Shown: positions 24,929-33,457 of the stretch, piece by piece
Numbering within the stretch: the stretch's first letter is position 1
Layout: every line of letters starts with the position of its first letter
Assembly (NCBI GenBank): GCA_964630765.1
Contig: CAZVXE010000002.1
Span: 1 to 59,110, forward strand
Direction of reading: 5' to 3'
DNA length: 59,110 bases
Source of the DNA: Methanofastidiosum sp964630765
GTDB lineage: Archaea > Methanobacteriota_B > Thermococci > Methanofastidiosales > Methanofastidiosaceae
Program-made: the position numbers and the translations under genes
Notes under the pieces: generated by a model
Database searches by the model: none
The model's input: only the letters and a program-made list of their open reading frames with translations
Told to the model about the DNA's origin: nothing

Positions 24929-25086
24929 ATGTCAGGAATTGGATATTTTGGTCCAAGGAGAAAACCTGGATACGAAGAGCAGCCTTCTATAAGCCCTAAC
25001 TTTTTAAAACTTAGGCTACCATTCTACCACTACCCAATCGAGTACCAGGATTTTATCCAAGGAATGATTTTGGCGTGTGTACCTTT
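24906..25086 (+). repeat. 181-bp tract identical to 21790-21970
   Basis: Second copy of the identical permease 5' tract, covering the ribosome-binding site and the first 158 coding bases. The sequence upstream of 24906 is unrelated to that before copy 1. Confidence 0.9.
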
Positions 25087-26371
25087 AGGTATTACGGCAA
25101 CTATGGTGCCTACAATGGGGATACCAATTGAAGTAGCAGTTTTGATGGTAATGATAAACAACCTTTTCTACCTATGGCACACTTCTTTCGGTGACCCATC
25201 AATAGCCGGTTGGATTACACCCGGTATACCAATTTACGTAGCATACTTTGAATCGTTCTCAACTGAAATCGTTGGTCCATCTGGCGTATATATTGAAAGA
25301 ATGCAAGCTTTAATAGCAGTTCAGTTAATATTGGCCGCTGTTTTCATAATTCTTGGAGTATCTGGAGCAGGTAGACACATGGTAGAACATATTCCAAAGT
25401 CCCTAACAGCAGGTATCCTTCTAGGATCAGGATTGGCATCTATAGAAAGAATCTTCAATCCAGCACAACCATTCGTAAAAGATCTACCAGTATCTTTTCT
25501 AGTATCCTCATTTTTGTCTCTATTCCTTCTGTTCTCTAAGAGGGCAGTTTCATGGAGAAAGAGCAATAAGATATTTGCATGGCTTGCCGGATTTGGAATA
25601 GTTCCTGGATTCGTTATAGGTTACATTCTAGGAGTTATAACTGGAGAAATCAAGGTCGACATGGCAGCAATTACCTCAAGAGTTTTCATTGACATGCCAT
25701 TCCAAAGAATGTTAGATGAAGTATCTGTCTTTGGAGTCGGATGGCCATCTGCTACAATGTTCGGTGCAGGTATTGCTGTTGCACTAGTAGCTTACATCAT
25801 ATGTTTTGGAGATATTATAGTTCTCAAAGCTTTGATTAAGCAGGCCGATGAAGCCAGACCAGACGAAAAAGTAGTTATACATATAGGCAGAACACACATC
25901 ATATCCGGATGGAGAAATATACTTGAAGGGCTATTCCTACCTTACGTGCCCTTACTAGGTCCACAGTGGACTGGAGGACAGGCACTGGTAGTTCAGAGAT
26001 ATATGCACGCAACACCCGAGCAGGAATACACCTACTGGGGAGGAGCAACAAGTATGTTCTGGGGTATGACCCTTGCTCTATTGCTTAACCCAATAGTTCA
26101 GATAATGCTACCTGCCAAAAACATCGGATTCGGTCTAACTTTGTTAATTCAGGGTTACCTCTGTCCATACCTTGCTATGGAGATGTGCGAGACTAATGTT
26201 CAAAGAGCTATTGCAGGTATAATGGCTGGATCTTTGATCATGGCAAACTACATCAAACTTTGGGGAAGTCCATTCTTCTCTGCGCCTGCAATCGGTTTAG
26301 TAGTTGGAATTCTTCTCTATCTATCTCTTGAATATGAAGGAAAGGGAAAGACCAAACAAAAGAAAAAATAA
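24929..26371 (+). CDS. NCS2/UraA-like permease, copy 2
   Basis: 480 residues, paralogue of the protein at 21813. The first 52 residues are identical, then substitutions accumulate, many in TM segments (for example TMVPTMGIPIEVAVL against TMQPTLGVPIEIAVF). The block GPQWTGGQALVVQRYMHATP is fully conserved. The two may differ in affinity or be expressed under different conditions, since their upstream regions are unrelated beyond the promoter box. Substrate unknown. A T-rich terminator-like stretch follows. Confidence 0.65.
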   Translation: MSGIGYFGPRRKPGYEEQPSISPNFLKLRLPFYHYPIEYQDFIQGMILACVPLGITATMVPTMGIPIEVAVLMVMINNLFYLWHTSFGDPSIAGWITPGIPIYVAYFESFSTEIVGPSGVYIERMQALIAVQLILAAVFIILGVSGAGRHMVEHIPKSLTAGILLGSGLASIERIFNPAQPFVKDLPVSFLVSSFLSLFLLFSKRAVSWRKSNKIFAWLAGFGIVPGFVIGYILGVITGEIKVDMAAITSRVFIDMPFQRMLDEVSVFGVGWPSATMFGAGIAVALVAYIICFGDIIVLKALIKQADEARPDEKVVIHIGRTHIISGWRNILEGLFLPYVPLLGPQWTGGQALVVQRYMHATPEQEYTYWGGATSMFWGMTLALLLNPIVQIMLPAKNIGFGLTLLIQGYLCPYLAMEMCETNVQRAIAGIMAGSLIMANYIKLWGSPFFSAPAIGLVVGILLYLSLEYEGKGKTKQKKK

Positions 26372-26459
26372 ATTAATTTTTATTTTATTTTTATATTTTA
26401 AAAAAATTAATACTTAGGAAATTGAATCCACAATATAAAATCAAAAGAAATATTGGATA

Positions 26460-26660
26460 TTAAAAATTAATATCATCTTCTTTAGAAAACATAGTTGCAA
26501 TCATTATTCCTATAGTGATCAAAACAAATCCGGCGGCAAAAATACCTTCGCTTTCCAATAAAAAAAACTCTAATTTATAGCCAACTATATCAGAAAGTAA
26601 CAATATAAATCCTATTACAGCTATTATCGCTCCAACAATTCTATTTATTTTTTGTCCCAT
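26460..26660 (-). CDS. Small membrane protein, 66 aa
   Basis: Two predicted TM helices (IVGAIIAVIGFILLLSDIVG and GIFAAGFVLITIGIMIATMF) with a short acidic tail. No family recognised. It is transcribed toward permease copy 2. No clear ribosome-binding site; the start could be leaderless. Confidence 0.6.
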   Translation of the reverse strand: MGQKINRIVGAIIAVIGFILLLSDIVGYKLEFFLLESEGIFAAGFVLITIGIMIATMFSKEDDINF

Positions 26661-26900
26661 GCGCCTTAAAGGGGGGAGCCATTTAAAAGATTTATTGTCA
26701 TATGGAATAAATGCTCCGATATTATGCGATTTACTATAATGTAGAAAAGAACTTTTTCTCTAAATCATTGTCAATACTTTGTGAAATGTAAATTTTATTA
26801 TATTCTCTATTCCATATATTGTTTCTCACATCAATATTTTTATATTTTTATATTTTTGAGGGTAATTAAATTTAAAAACTACCTTTTGTATAATTATTTA

Positions 26901-26974
26901 GGGCTCGTAGCTCAGTTGGTATGAGCGCGGCATTCGCAATGCCGAGGCCGCGGGTTCAAATCCCGCCGAGTCCA
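26901..26974 (+). tRNA. tRNA-Ala (anticodon CGC)
   Basis: Acceptor GGGCTCG/CGAGTCC contains the G3-U70 pair that marks alanine tRNAs. Anticodon stem CGGCA-TTCGCAA-TGCCG gives anticodon CGC. T arm GCGGG-TTCAAAT-CCCGC. Discriminator A, no CCA encoded. Confidence 0.95.
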
Positions 26975-27016
26975 TAAATAGATAACTTTTTTAAACTTTT
27001 AAGATTATTACAAACT

Positions 27017-27090
27017 GGGCCCATGGTCTAGTTGGTCATGACGTCACCCTCACACGGTGGAGGTCCTGGGTTCGAATCCCAGTGGGCCCA
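27017..27090 (+). tRNA. tRNA-Val (anticodon CAC)
   Basis: Acceptor GGGCCCA/TGGGCCC, anticodon loop CTCACAC (anticodon CAC), T arm CTGGG-TTCGAAT-CCCAG. Discriminator A, no CCA encoded. It lies 42 bases after tRNA-Ala. Confidence 0.95.
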
Positions 27091-27116
27091 TTAAATATTA
27101 GTATCAGTCATTATTT

Positions 27117-28064
27117 GTGGGTGAAAACTTGAAATACACTAGAGAAGATTTCTTCAAGGCATTTGGCGATAAAATATGGATTTCACCATTTGAAAAGATT
27201 GTTGTTCTTGCAGACCAAGAAAATAGAATAATCGAGATCTATGAAAAACATCCGCGAGGTATGGCCACAGCGTCATGGGTAACTTATCATTATCCAAAAG
27301 CTTCTTCTTTGATTACTCAGGCGACAGGAGAAGGAAGTTACAGTTTTTTTAGGGCTAAAGAGGGAAAGTGTGATTTAAATTTGAAAGCAGGAATTTCTGC
27401 AGCAGGTATTGAAGAAATCAAAATAACTCAAAATAAAATTCTAATTACTTACGCGGGTCTTGGTGGTGGTGGAGTTGGTGCCGTTCTTAATAGAGGACTT
27501 GCAGAGGGCGTAGAAGAAGTTGATATATTAGATTATGGCGGTGGCGGAGGGCTTAGCAGAGCTAGACTTACATTCAATTTGAAACATAAGATAGTGGTAG
27601 GTGTTGATGATACAGATACAAAAGAGGAAGGGGCAACGTGGTCTTTGGCAAACGAATTAGCCTATAAAATTGAAAAAGAAGGATTAGCTGATTATCTTAG
27701 ACATACCTTGGTGCAGCTTTATCCAAAAAATCCGCACAAGACTCAGAATTGTGTTAGCACTGCACTGACTTTTGGAGTAGACCCACAAAATATTCCAATA
27801 TTCAAAGAGAGAATATTTGAATTATTTGATAAGCATACCCTTTCAAAAGAAACTGGATTAGTCCTTTTACCAGGTATAGGAATTGATAAAAAACTTCGAG
27901 ATTATTCTCATAATGTTAAATTTTCCATGGTATCAATTCAAGAGGCAATTGATTTCTCCAAAAAATTTAAGAATCTAGAAGTTTTAATGGATAATTGGGG
28001 ATTAATAGGAGCTATCGCTGCTTTAGGATACTCTGAAGATCCCAATGAGGCTGTGAGATTATGA
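27117..28064 (+). CDS. Methanogenesis marker protein 11
   Basis: 315 residues matching the methanogen-restricted marker 11 family. It has an N-terminal domain with glycine-rich GLGGGGVGAVLNRG and DYGGGGGLSRARL, then a TiaS-like domain KIVVGVDDTDTKEEGATWSLANE with the DDTD motif. The exact role is not known to me; the family is used as a genomic marker of methanogenesis. A GTG start is used and no strong ribosome-binding site is visible. It overlaps aksA by four bases, which hints at a link with cofactor synthesis. Confidence 0.85.
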   Translation: MGENLKYTREDFFKAFGDKIWISPFEKIVVLADQENRIIEIYEKHPRGMATASWVTYHYPKASSLITQATGEGSYSFFRAKEGKCDLNLKAGISAAGIEEIKITQNKILITYAGLGGGGVGAVLNRGLAEGVEEVDILDYGGGGGLSRARLTFNLKHKIVVGVDDTDTKEEGATWSLANELAYKIEKEGLADYLRHTLVQLYPKNPHKTQNCVSTALTFGVDPQNIPIFKERIFELFDKHTLSKETGLVLLPGIGIDKKLRDYSHNVKFSMVSIQEAIDFSKKFKNLEVLMDNWGLIGAIAALGYSEDPNEAVRL

Positions 28065-29239
28065 AATCATTTGTTAGTCCTTATAATTTCGTCGAAGAGA
28101 TCAAAATAAATGAAGATCCAAAAAATATTATTGTATATGACACTACTTTAAGGGATGGAGAGCAGACCCCAGGAATCTGCTTCACACCTGATGAGAAAAC
28201 AGAAATTGCTATTAAACTAGATGAGTTGAGGATTCCACAAATTGAAGCTGGATTTCCAGTTGTATCTGATGGTGAAAGGAGAGCAATAAGGAATATAACG
28301 AAGCTGTCTTTAAATTCAGAAATACTTGCTCTGACAAGAACCTTAAAAAGTGATATAGACATTGCTTTATCTTGTGATGTTGATGGGATCATTACTTTTA
28401 TTGGGGTTTCAGATCTTCATTTAAAATATAAGCTAAAAATGACTAGGGAGCAGGCACTTTCAAAAGCCGTTGAGGCTGTCGAGTACGGCAAAGATCATGG
28501 AATTTTTGTTGCTTTCACCGCAGAAGATGCTACAAGAACTGATTTAGATTTTCTAATTGAACTCTACAAAGCGACAACTGATGCAGGTGCAGACAGAGTT
28601 CACATAGCTGATACAACTGGATCTATAAGGCCCATGGGAATGAAATATCTTGTTAGTCAAATAAAAGATAATATAGACAACACATTAGGAATTCACTGTC
28701 ACGATGATTTTGGTCTTGCAGTTGCTAACTCTCTTGCCGCTTTTGAAGCAGGTGCTAGGGCTATATCCACTACAGTTAATGGGATAGGGGAAAGGGCAGG
28801 AAATGCATCCCTTGAAGAAATAATAATGAATCTTCGGCTCTTGTACGGGATAGAGATGCCTTTCAAATATGAAGTGTTATATGAACTCTCAAGATTAGTT
28901 GAAAAGTATACTACAATGCCTGTGCCAAAAAATAAATCTATTGTTGGGGATAACGTTTTTTCTCATGAGTCAGGCATACATGTTTCTGCAGTTAGGGCGG
29001 AGCCATTGACATATGAACCTTATATGCCTGAGTTTGTAGGTCAAAAAAGAAGGATTATTCTTGGAAAGCACTGTGGAATAAGTTGTATTGAATATAAACT
29101 AGAAGAATTTGGGCTATCTGTGTCTCAAAGTGAAAAAGAAATCTTAATCCTAAAAGTGAAGGAGATGGCAGAAAGAGGCGCGAAAGTAGGAGATAAAGAA
29201 TTTAAGAATATGGTCCAAGAAATTCTTTCAAAAGGTTAG
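28061..29239 (+). CDS. aksA: Homocitrate synthase family protein (AksA-like)
   Basis: 392 residues, the short form of the IPMS/homocitrate synthase family without the C-terminal regulatory domain. Motifs: VYDTTLRDGEQTPGICFT near residue 25, ADTTGSIRP, GIHCHDDFGLAVANS with metal-binding His residues, and NGIGERAGNASLEE. In methanogens AksA starts the chain elongation from 2-oxoglutarate toward 2-oxosuberate, the precursor of coenzyme B. The neighbours MMP11 and a TPP decarboxylase-like enzyme support this. A citramalate or isopropylmalate role is possible but less likely. Confidence 0.82.
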   Translation: MKSFVSPYNFVEEIKINEDPKNIIVYDTTLRDGEQTPGICFTPDEKTEIAIKLDELRIPQIEAGFPVVSDGERRAIRNITKLSLNSEILALTRTLKSDIDIALSCDVDGIITFIGVSDLHLKYKLKMTREQALSKAVEAVEYGKDHGIFVAFTAEDATRTDLDFLIELYKATTDAGADRVHIADTTGSIRPMGMKYLVSQIKDNIDNTLGIHCHDDFGLAVANSLAAFEAGARAISTTVNGIGERAGNASLEEIIMNLRLLYGIEMPFKYEVLYELSRLVEKYTTMPVPKNKSIVGDNVFSHESGIHVSAVRAEPLTYEPYMPEFVGQKRRIILGKHCGISCIEYKLEEFGLSVSQSEKEILILKVKEMAERGAKVGDKEFKNMVQEILSKG

Positions 29240-30835
29240 ATGATGAAAAATTCATATTCCGGAGCGGAATTAATATCCAAAGCAATTAATGATTCAGGAG
29301 TTGAAACACTTTTTTGGTATCCTGGAAGGGAAATATTGCCACTTTACCATGAACTTAAAGATAGTGGTGTTTCTATTATCCGATCTTCTCATGAGCAGTG
29401 CGCAGTTCACAGTGCCGATGGATTTTACCGGGCTAGCGGTAGAATATCTTCCGCACTCACTTCAACTGGTCCTGGATCAGTCAATGCAATGATGGGGTTG
29501 TCATGTGCCTATAAAGATGGCTCATCGTTAGTACTAATTACCGGCCAAGTTCCTACTGATAAGCTTGGAACTGATGCTTTTGAGGAAGTTGATTTACTTT
29601 CAATGACGTCTGCCATAACAAAGAAAAATATTAGAGTTAAAGATGATATATATCGAGAAATAAGAGATTCATTTAGTCAGGCAATATCTGGCCGACCAAG
29701 ACCAGTTCATGTCGAAGTTCCAACAGACCTATTTGAACAACAATACTTTTCTGACTTTGAATACACAGAAACTAAAACAAAAACTAAACTTGACATTGAC
29801 AAAATTAAACTTGCCATTAAGTTGATTAACGAGTCTGAAAGACCTTTGATTCTTTCTGGTTATGGTGCTATTAATTCTAATTCAAGAAATAATATTTACT
29901 CCCTCTCTACTAAAATTGGGGCACCAATAGTTACAACACTCCCTGGGAGAGGGATAATAGATGAAGACGATAATCATGCATTTGGTACCCTTGGCGTGAG
30001 AGGTACAAATAATTCTAAAATAGCGTTTGAAAAGTCTGACCTATTAATATCTTTTGGGGTCAAATTTTCTGATAGAACTTCATATAATCTCTTAGATACT
30101 CCAAAAAAAATAATAGATGTAAATCTAGAAAAAAATAAAAAAAATATAGGGTTCAACCTATCTCTTATTGGAGATTTAAATGAAATAATTAACAATATAA
30201 CGATTGGTGTTTCTAGAAAATCTGATCTTTGGATTAATAAAAATCCTATGAGAAAATTGGATGGAATCTCATCTTCCTCTAAACCTTTGAAGCCGCAAGC
30301 TGCTATTTTTGAAATATTTGAAAAACTAAAAAAGGAAGATATTGTTGTTACAGACACGGGCTCAATAACAGTGTGGGCTCATTTGCTGAAAAAAGTTCAC
30401 ATCCCTCGGACATTTATCTGTTCACACTCATTTGGTGCAATGGGATTTGGATTGCCCGCATCCATAGGGGCTAAATTATCAAATCCTGAAAAGAGGGTAA
30501 TATTAATAACTGGCGACGGCGGACTTTTGATGGTATTGGGGGAGTTATTAACCCTCTCAGAAAATAATATCGATGTGAAAGTATTCCTTATAGATAATGG
30601 TGTATTGGGAACAATTAAACAATATGAAGATGCAAAATTTGAGGGGAAATACTCTTTTTCTCTAGGTAAGAATGATTTTGTAGCTATATCAAAAGGTCTT
30701 GGAGTTCCAGCTCTTAGAGTTGAAGGCAAAGGAGAAATGAAGAAAGGAATCAGAGAAACTTTGAACTCAGAAGGCCCGATACTTTTGGACATCGTAACGA
30801 ATCCAAATGAAAAAGTTCCTTCAGGTGGAATTTAG
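29240..30835 (+). CDS. Thiamine-diphosphate enzyme of the acetolactate synthase family
   Basis: 531 residues with the three domains of TPP-dependent 2-oxoacid enzymes. The catalytic Glu is in SSHEQCAVHSADGFYRASG near residue 51; the cofactor motif begins ITGDGGLLMVLGE near 425. No acetolactate synthase small subunit follows, and it starts on the base after the aksA stop. AksA leads to 2-oxosuberate, which must be decarboxylated to 7-oxoheptanoate for coenzyme B. This enzyme is a good candidate for that step. Acetolactate synthase remains the alternative. The 3' end overlaps the convergent GMC gene by 15 bases. Confidence 0.75.
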   Translation: MMKNSYSGAELISKAINDSGVETLFWYPGREILPLYHELKDSGVSIIRSSHEQCAVHSADGFYRASGRISSALTSTGPGSVNAMMGLSCAYKDGSSLVLITGQVPTDKLGTDAFEEVDLLSMTSAITKKNIRVKDDIYREIRDSFSQAISGRPRPVHVEVPTDLFEQQYFSDFEYTETKTKTKLDIDKIKLAIKLINESERPLILSGYGAINSNSRNNIYSLSTKIGAPIVTTLPGRGIIDEDDNHAFGTLGVRGTNNSKIAFEKSDLLISFGVKFSDRTSYNLLDTPKKIIDVNLEKNKKNIGFNLSLIGDLNEIINNITIGVSRKSDLWINKNPMRKLDGISSSSKPLKPQAAIFEIFEKLKKEDIVVTDTGSITVWAHLLKKVHIPRTFICSHSFGAMGFGLPASIGAKLSNPEKRVILITGDGGLLMVLGELLTLSENNIDVKVFLIDNGVLGTIKQYEDAKFEGKYSFSLGKNDFVAISKGLGVPALRVEGKGEMKKGIRETLNSEGPILLDIVTNPNEKVPSGGI

Positions 30836-32050
30836 AATATTTTCTCCCAATTTTTTTCCTAAAGCCATTAGCGAAAGGATTGGGGGTGCGCCTGGTGATT
30901 CTGGAAGCATACTTGCATCACATACATAAAATCCCATTTTTGTCTTGAATTGATTGTCCACAGTGACCCCTATTGGTGCAGTTCCTCCGGGATGTGCTCC
31001 ACTAGCTTCAGTTGAAACTATTGTATCCACTCCTGATCTCTTTAATATCCTCGAGGCGATAGCAACACCATTTGATATTTTTTGGACATCTTTTCCAGTA
31101 CAGTATTTTTCGATGAAATTTTTGTCAACATAGCCAAAAGAGTCATCTTTGATTTTGATCATTAAACCGATTATATTATCTCTTTTAGATTCTATTTTCC
31201 TCTCACTGAGCATTTTGATAATTCTTTCCGAATAGTAAGGGGAAATTAAGAAATCGTTAAAAGGTATGTAAGCGGCCATATTTATCTCATTTTTGAAAGA
31301 TTGATTACTCTTCCCACCAATTGTAACAAATATGTCCACAAATAGTTTCTTTGGAGTCATTATTCCCGAATTATTAAGGACTTTAGGAGTATCAAGAGCA
31401 CCTGCGCTCAAGATCACATTTTTTGCAGGAATATTAATTAGATTTCCTTTTTCCATACCTTGAACTTTGAAGTACTTATTACTTTTTTTTATTTTCAAAG
31501 CTTCAAAATTAGTCTTTAACTCAGAACCTTTAGAAATGGCCTTTTCAATATAATAAAGGGAAGTTTTTTTTGCCTGAAATTGACATCCCATATTGCATTT
31601 CCCACATTTTTTACATTTCTTAAAGTCAATCATTTTGGGCATTATCTTTGGCTCATAACCCAATTCTTTAGATTTTTCAATGAATAGATTAGTCCTACCA
31701 CCTAACATGTTTTCTGGGATGGTTGATACTCCAAAATCCCTTTCAACTTCATCAAGTTGTTTTTCGATATCTATGCCGAGTTTTTTCAGTTCCTTTTCTT
31801 GGGTCCTGACACCATTACCTATTGCCAATAATGTTGTCCCTCCAACACCATTACCACTTAAGATTTCTATTTTTCCATGTTCTTCAAAATCTTTACAAGA
31901 AGAAGCTCTGAAGTAACCCTTGTGGGCTTCGTTTAAGGGATGATAATCGCCTTTTTCAAGTATTAAGACTTTATAGTCCCCGGATATCTTTTCTGCAACA
32001 GCAGCACCACTAGCACCACTTCCAATTATAATATAATCGTATTTATCCAT
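30821..32050 (-). CDS. GMC-type FAD oxidoreductase with 4Fe-4S motif
   Basis: 409 residues. FAD-binding GSGASGAAVAE near residue 10; GGTTLLAIGNG near 70. A ferredoxin-like CKKCGKCNMGC at residues 146-156 (CxxCxxCxxxC) suggests an iron-sulfur cluster inserted in the substrate domain. The C-terminus (LPESPGAPPILSLMALGKKLGENI) is typical of GMC enzymes. It would oxidise an alcohol and pass electrons through the cluster rather than to oxygen. Substrate unknown. Confidence 0.78.
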   Translation of the reverse strand: MDKYDYIIIGSGASGAAVAEKISGDYKVLILEKGDYHPLNEAHKGYFRASSCKDFEEHGKIEILSGNGVGGTTLLAIGNGVRTQEKELKKLGIDIEKQLDEVERDFGVSTIPENMLGGRTNLFIEKSKELGYEPKIMPKMIDFKKCKKCGKCNMGCQFQAKKTSLYYIEKAISKGSELKTNFEALKIKKSNKYFKVQGMEKGNLINIPAKNVILSAGALDTPKVLNNSGIMTPKKLFVDIFVTIGGKSNQSFKNEINMAAYIPFNDFLISPYYSERIIKMLSERKIESKRDNIIGLMIKIKDDSFGYVDKNFIEKYCTGKDVQKISNGVAIASRILKRSGVDTIVSTEASGAHPGGTAPIGVTVDNQFKTKMGFYVCDASMLPESPGAPPILSLMALGKKLGENILNST

Positions 32051-32064
32051 GGTATCCCGTAAAA

Positions 32065-33414
32065 CTAAATTTTAACCAATTGTTCTATTCTTTTCATGAA
32101 TACTTCTTTTTTAGATAAAAGGTCTTTTTCTTCTTCTTTTATCCTCTCTTCTATATTATCAAGCCCAAGATTTCCAGTAGCTCCTGTATGCGTCTTTGAT
32201 TTTATATTTTTTACTGGGTCTTTATTTTTTAATGATTCTAGATTTGTCCCAACTTCTTTGTATGCATCTCTAAATGGTGTCCCTTCCTTTACAAGTTCCA
32301 ATACTCTGTCTGTTGCATAGACTTCAGGAGAAAACGACTCAATTAATATTTCTTTGTTCACCTTTATTTTTGGAATGAAATATCCTAGGATATATAGCGT
32401 CTGCTGGGTGATATCAAAACTTTCCATTAAAGGACCTTTGGTCAGTTGGAAGTCTCTATTGTATCCTGAATAAAGGGAAGTTATTATTCCTGTTACCCTA
32501 AAGTATAGAGAGTTTACAACGTTTGCTTTAGCCCTTGTAAGTTCAAGCAAAGCAGGATTTCTTTTTTGAGGCATAAGGCTTGAGCCACCACAAAATTCTT
32601 CCGGTAAGGTGAAATAATTAAACTCAGGTATAGAAAATAAGATTAAATCATTAGCAAACTTTGAAAGGTCCATCATTATCTGTGATAGAGCAAATATAAT
32701 TATGGATTCTGTTTTTCCCCTGCTATTATTTGCATAGAGGACGTTATTCTGCACCTTTTCAAATCCTAAAAGAGTTGCAACATATTCTCTATCAATATTA
32801 AGATTAACACCATAACTTGCAGCACTTCCTAGAGGGGATTGATCATTAATCTTGAAAGCGCTCTTCAATAGATAGAAATCATCAAGGAGACTTTCTAGGA
32901 CAGCGCTTGTCCAAAGCCCTACTGAGGAGGGCATAGCTCTCTGAGTATGGGTTCTCCCTGGCATGGGTACAAATTCATTTTCTTTTGAGAATTCTAATAG
33001 TATCTTGCAAAGATTTAGAACGCTTTCCATCATCTCAAATAATCTTTCTTTTGAATATAATCTCATATCCAAGTTAATCTGGTCGTTTCTACTCCTTGCA
33101 GTATGAATCTTTTTACCAACATCACCTAATCTATCTGTCAAGAAGTTTTCTACAGCAGTATGTACGTCTTCATCTTCTTTATTTATTATAAATTTACCTT
33201 GTTCGTTAAGGTCTAAAATATCAATTAGATTCTTTTTAATTTTTAGAAGCTCTTCTCCAGAAAGAATTCCTATTTTTTGAAGCATTGTTGAATGAGCGAT
33301 ATTTCCTATGGCATCAGCTTTCACTAGCTTCATATCCCAGAGATAATCATCTCCAACTGTAAAATCTTCAACAGCTTTGTCAAGTTCATATTTTTTTTTC
33401 CAAAGTTTTGCCAT
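32065..33414 (-). CDS. argH: Argininosuccinate lyase
   Basis: 449 residues, last step of arginine synthesis (argininosuccinate to arginine and fumarate). Motifs: TARSRNDQI near 100, GRTHTQRAMPSS near 155 with the catalytic His, and the signature GGSSLMPQKRNPALLELTR near 275. It lies 43 bases downstream of argG on the same strand, so the two form an operon. ATG start. Confidence 0.95.
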   Translation of the reverse strand: MAKLWKKKYELDKAVEDFTVGDDYLWDMKLVKADAIGNIAHSTMLQKIGILSGEELLKIKKNLIDILDLNEQGKFIINKEDEDVHTAVENFLTDRLGDVGKKIHTARSRNDQINLDMRLYSKERLFEMMESVLNLCKILLEFSKENEFVPMPGRTHTQRAMPSSVGLWTSAVLESLLDDFYLLKSAFKINDQSPLGSAASYGVNLNIDREYVATLLGFEKVQNNVLYANNSRGKTESIIIFALSQIMMDLSKFANDLILFSIPEFNYFTLPEEFCGGSSLMPQKRNPALLELTRAKANVVNSLYFRVTGIITSLYSGYNRDFQLTKGPLMESFDITQQTLYILGYFIPKIKVNKEILIESFSPEVYATDRVLELVKEGTPFRDAYKEVGTNLESLKNKDPVKNIKSKTHTGATGNLGLDNIEERIKEEEKDLLSKKEVFMKRIEQLVKI

Positions 33415-33457
33415 TTAGTTACTCCCTCAACATCATAAAAAATAAAAATTTAAATAT

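Noticed and set aside
26661..26900. Possible gene in the gap before tRNA-Ala
   Set aside because: No ORF with a start and ribosome-binding site; the stretch is AT-rich and looks like spacer plus tRNA promoter.
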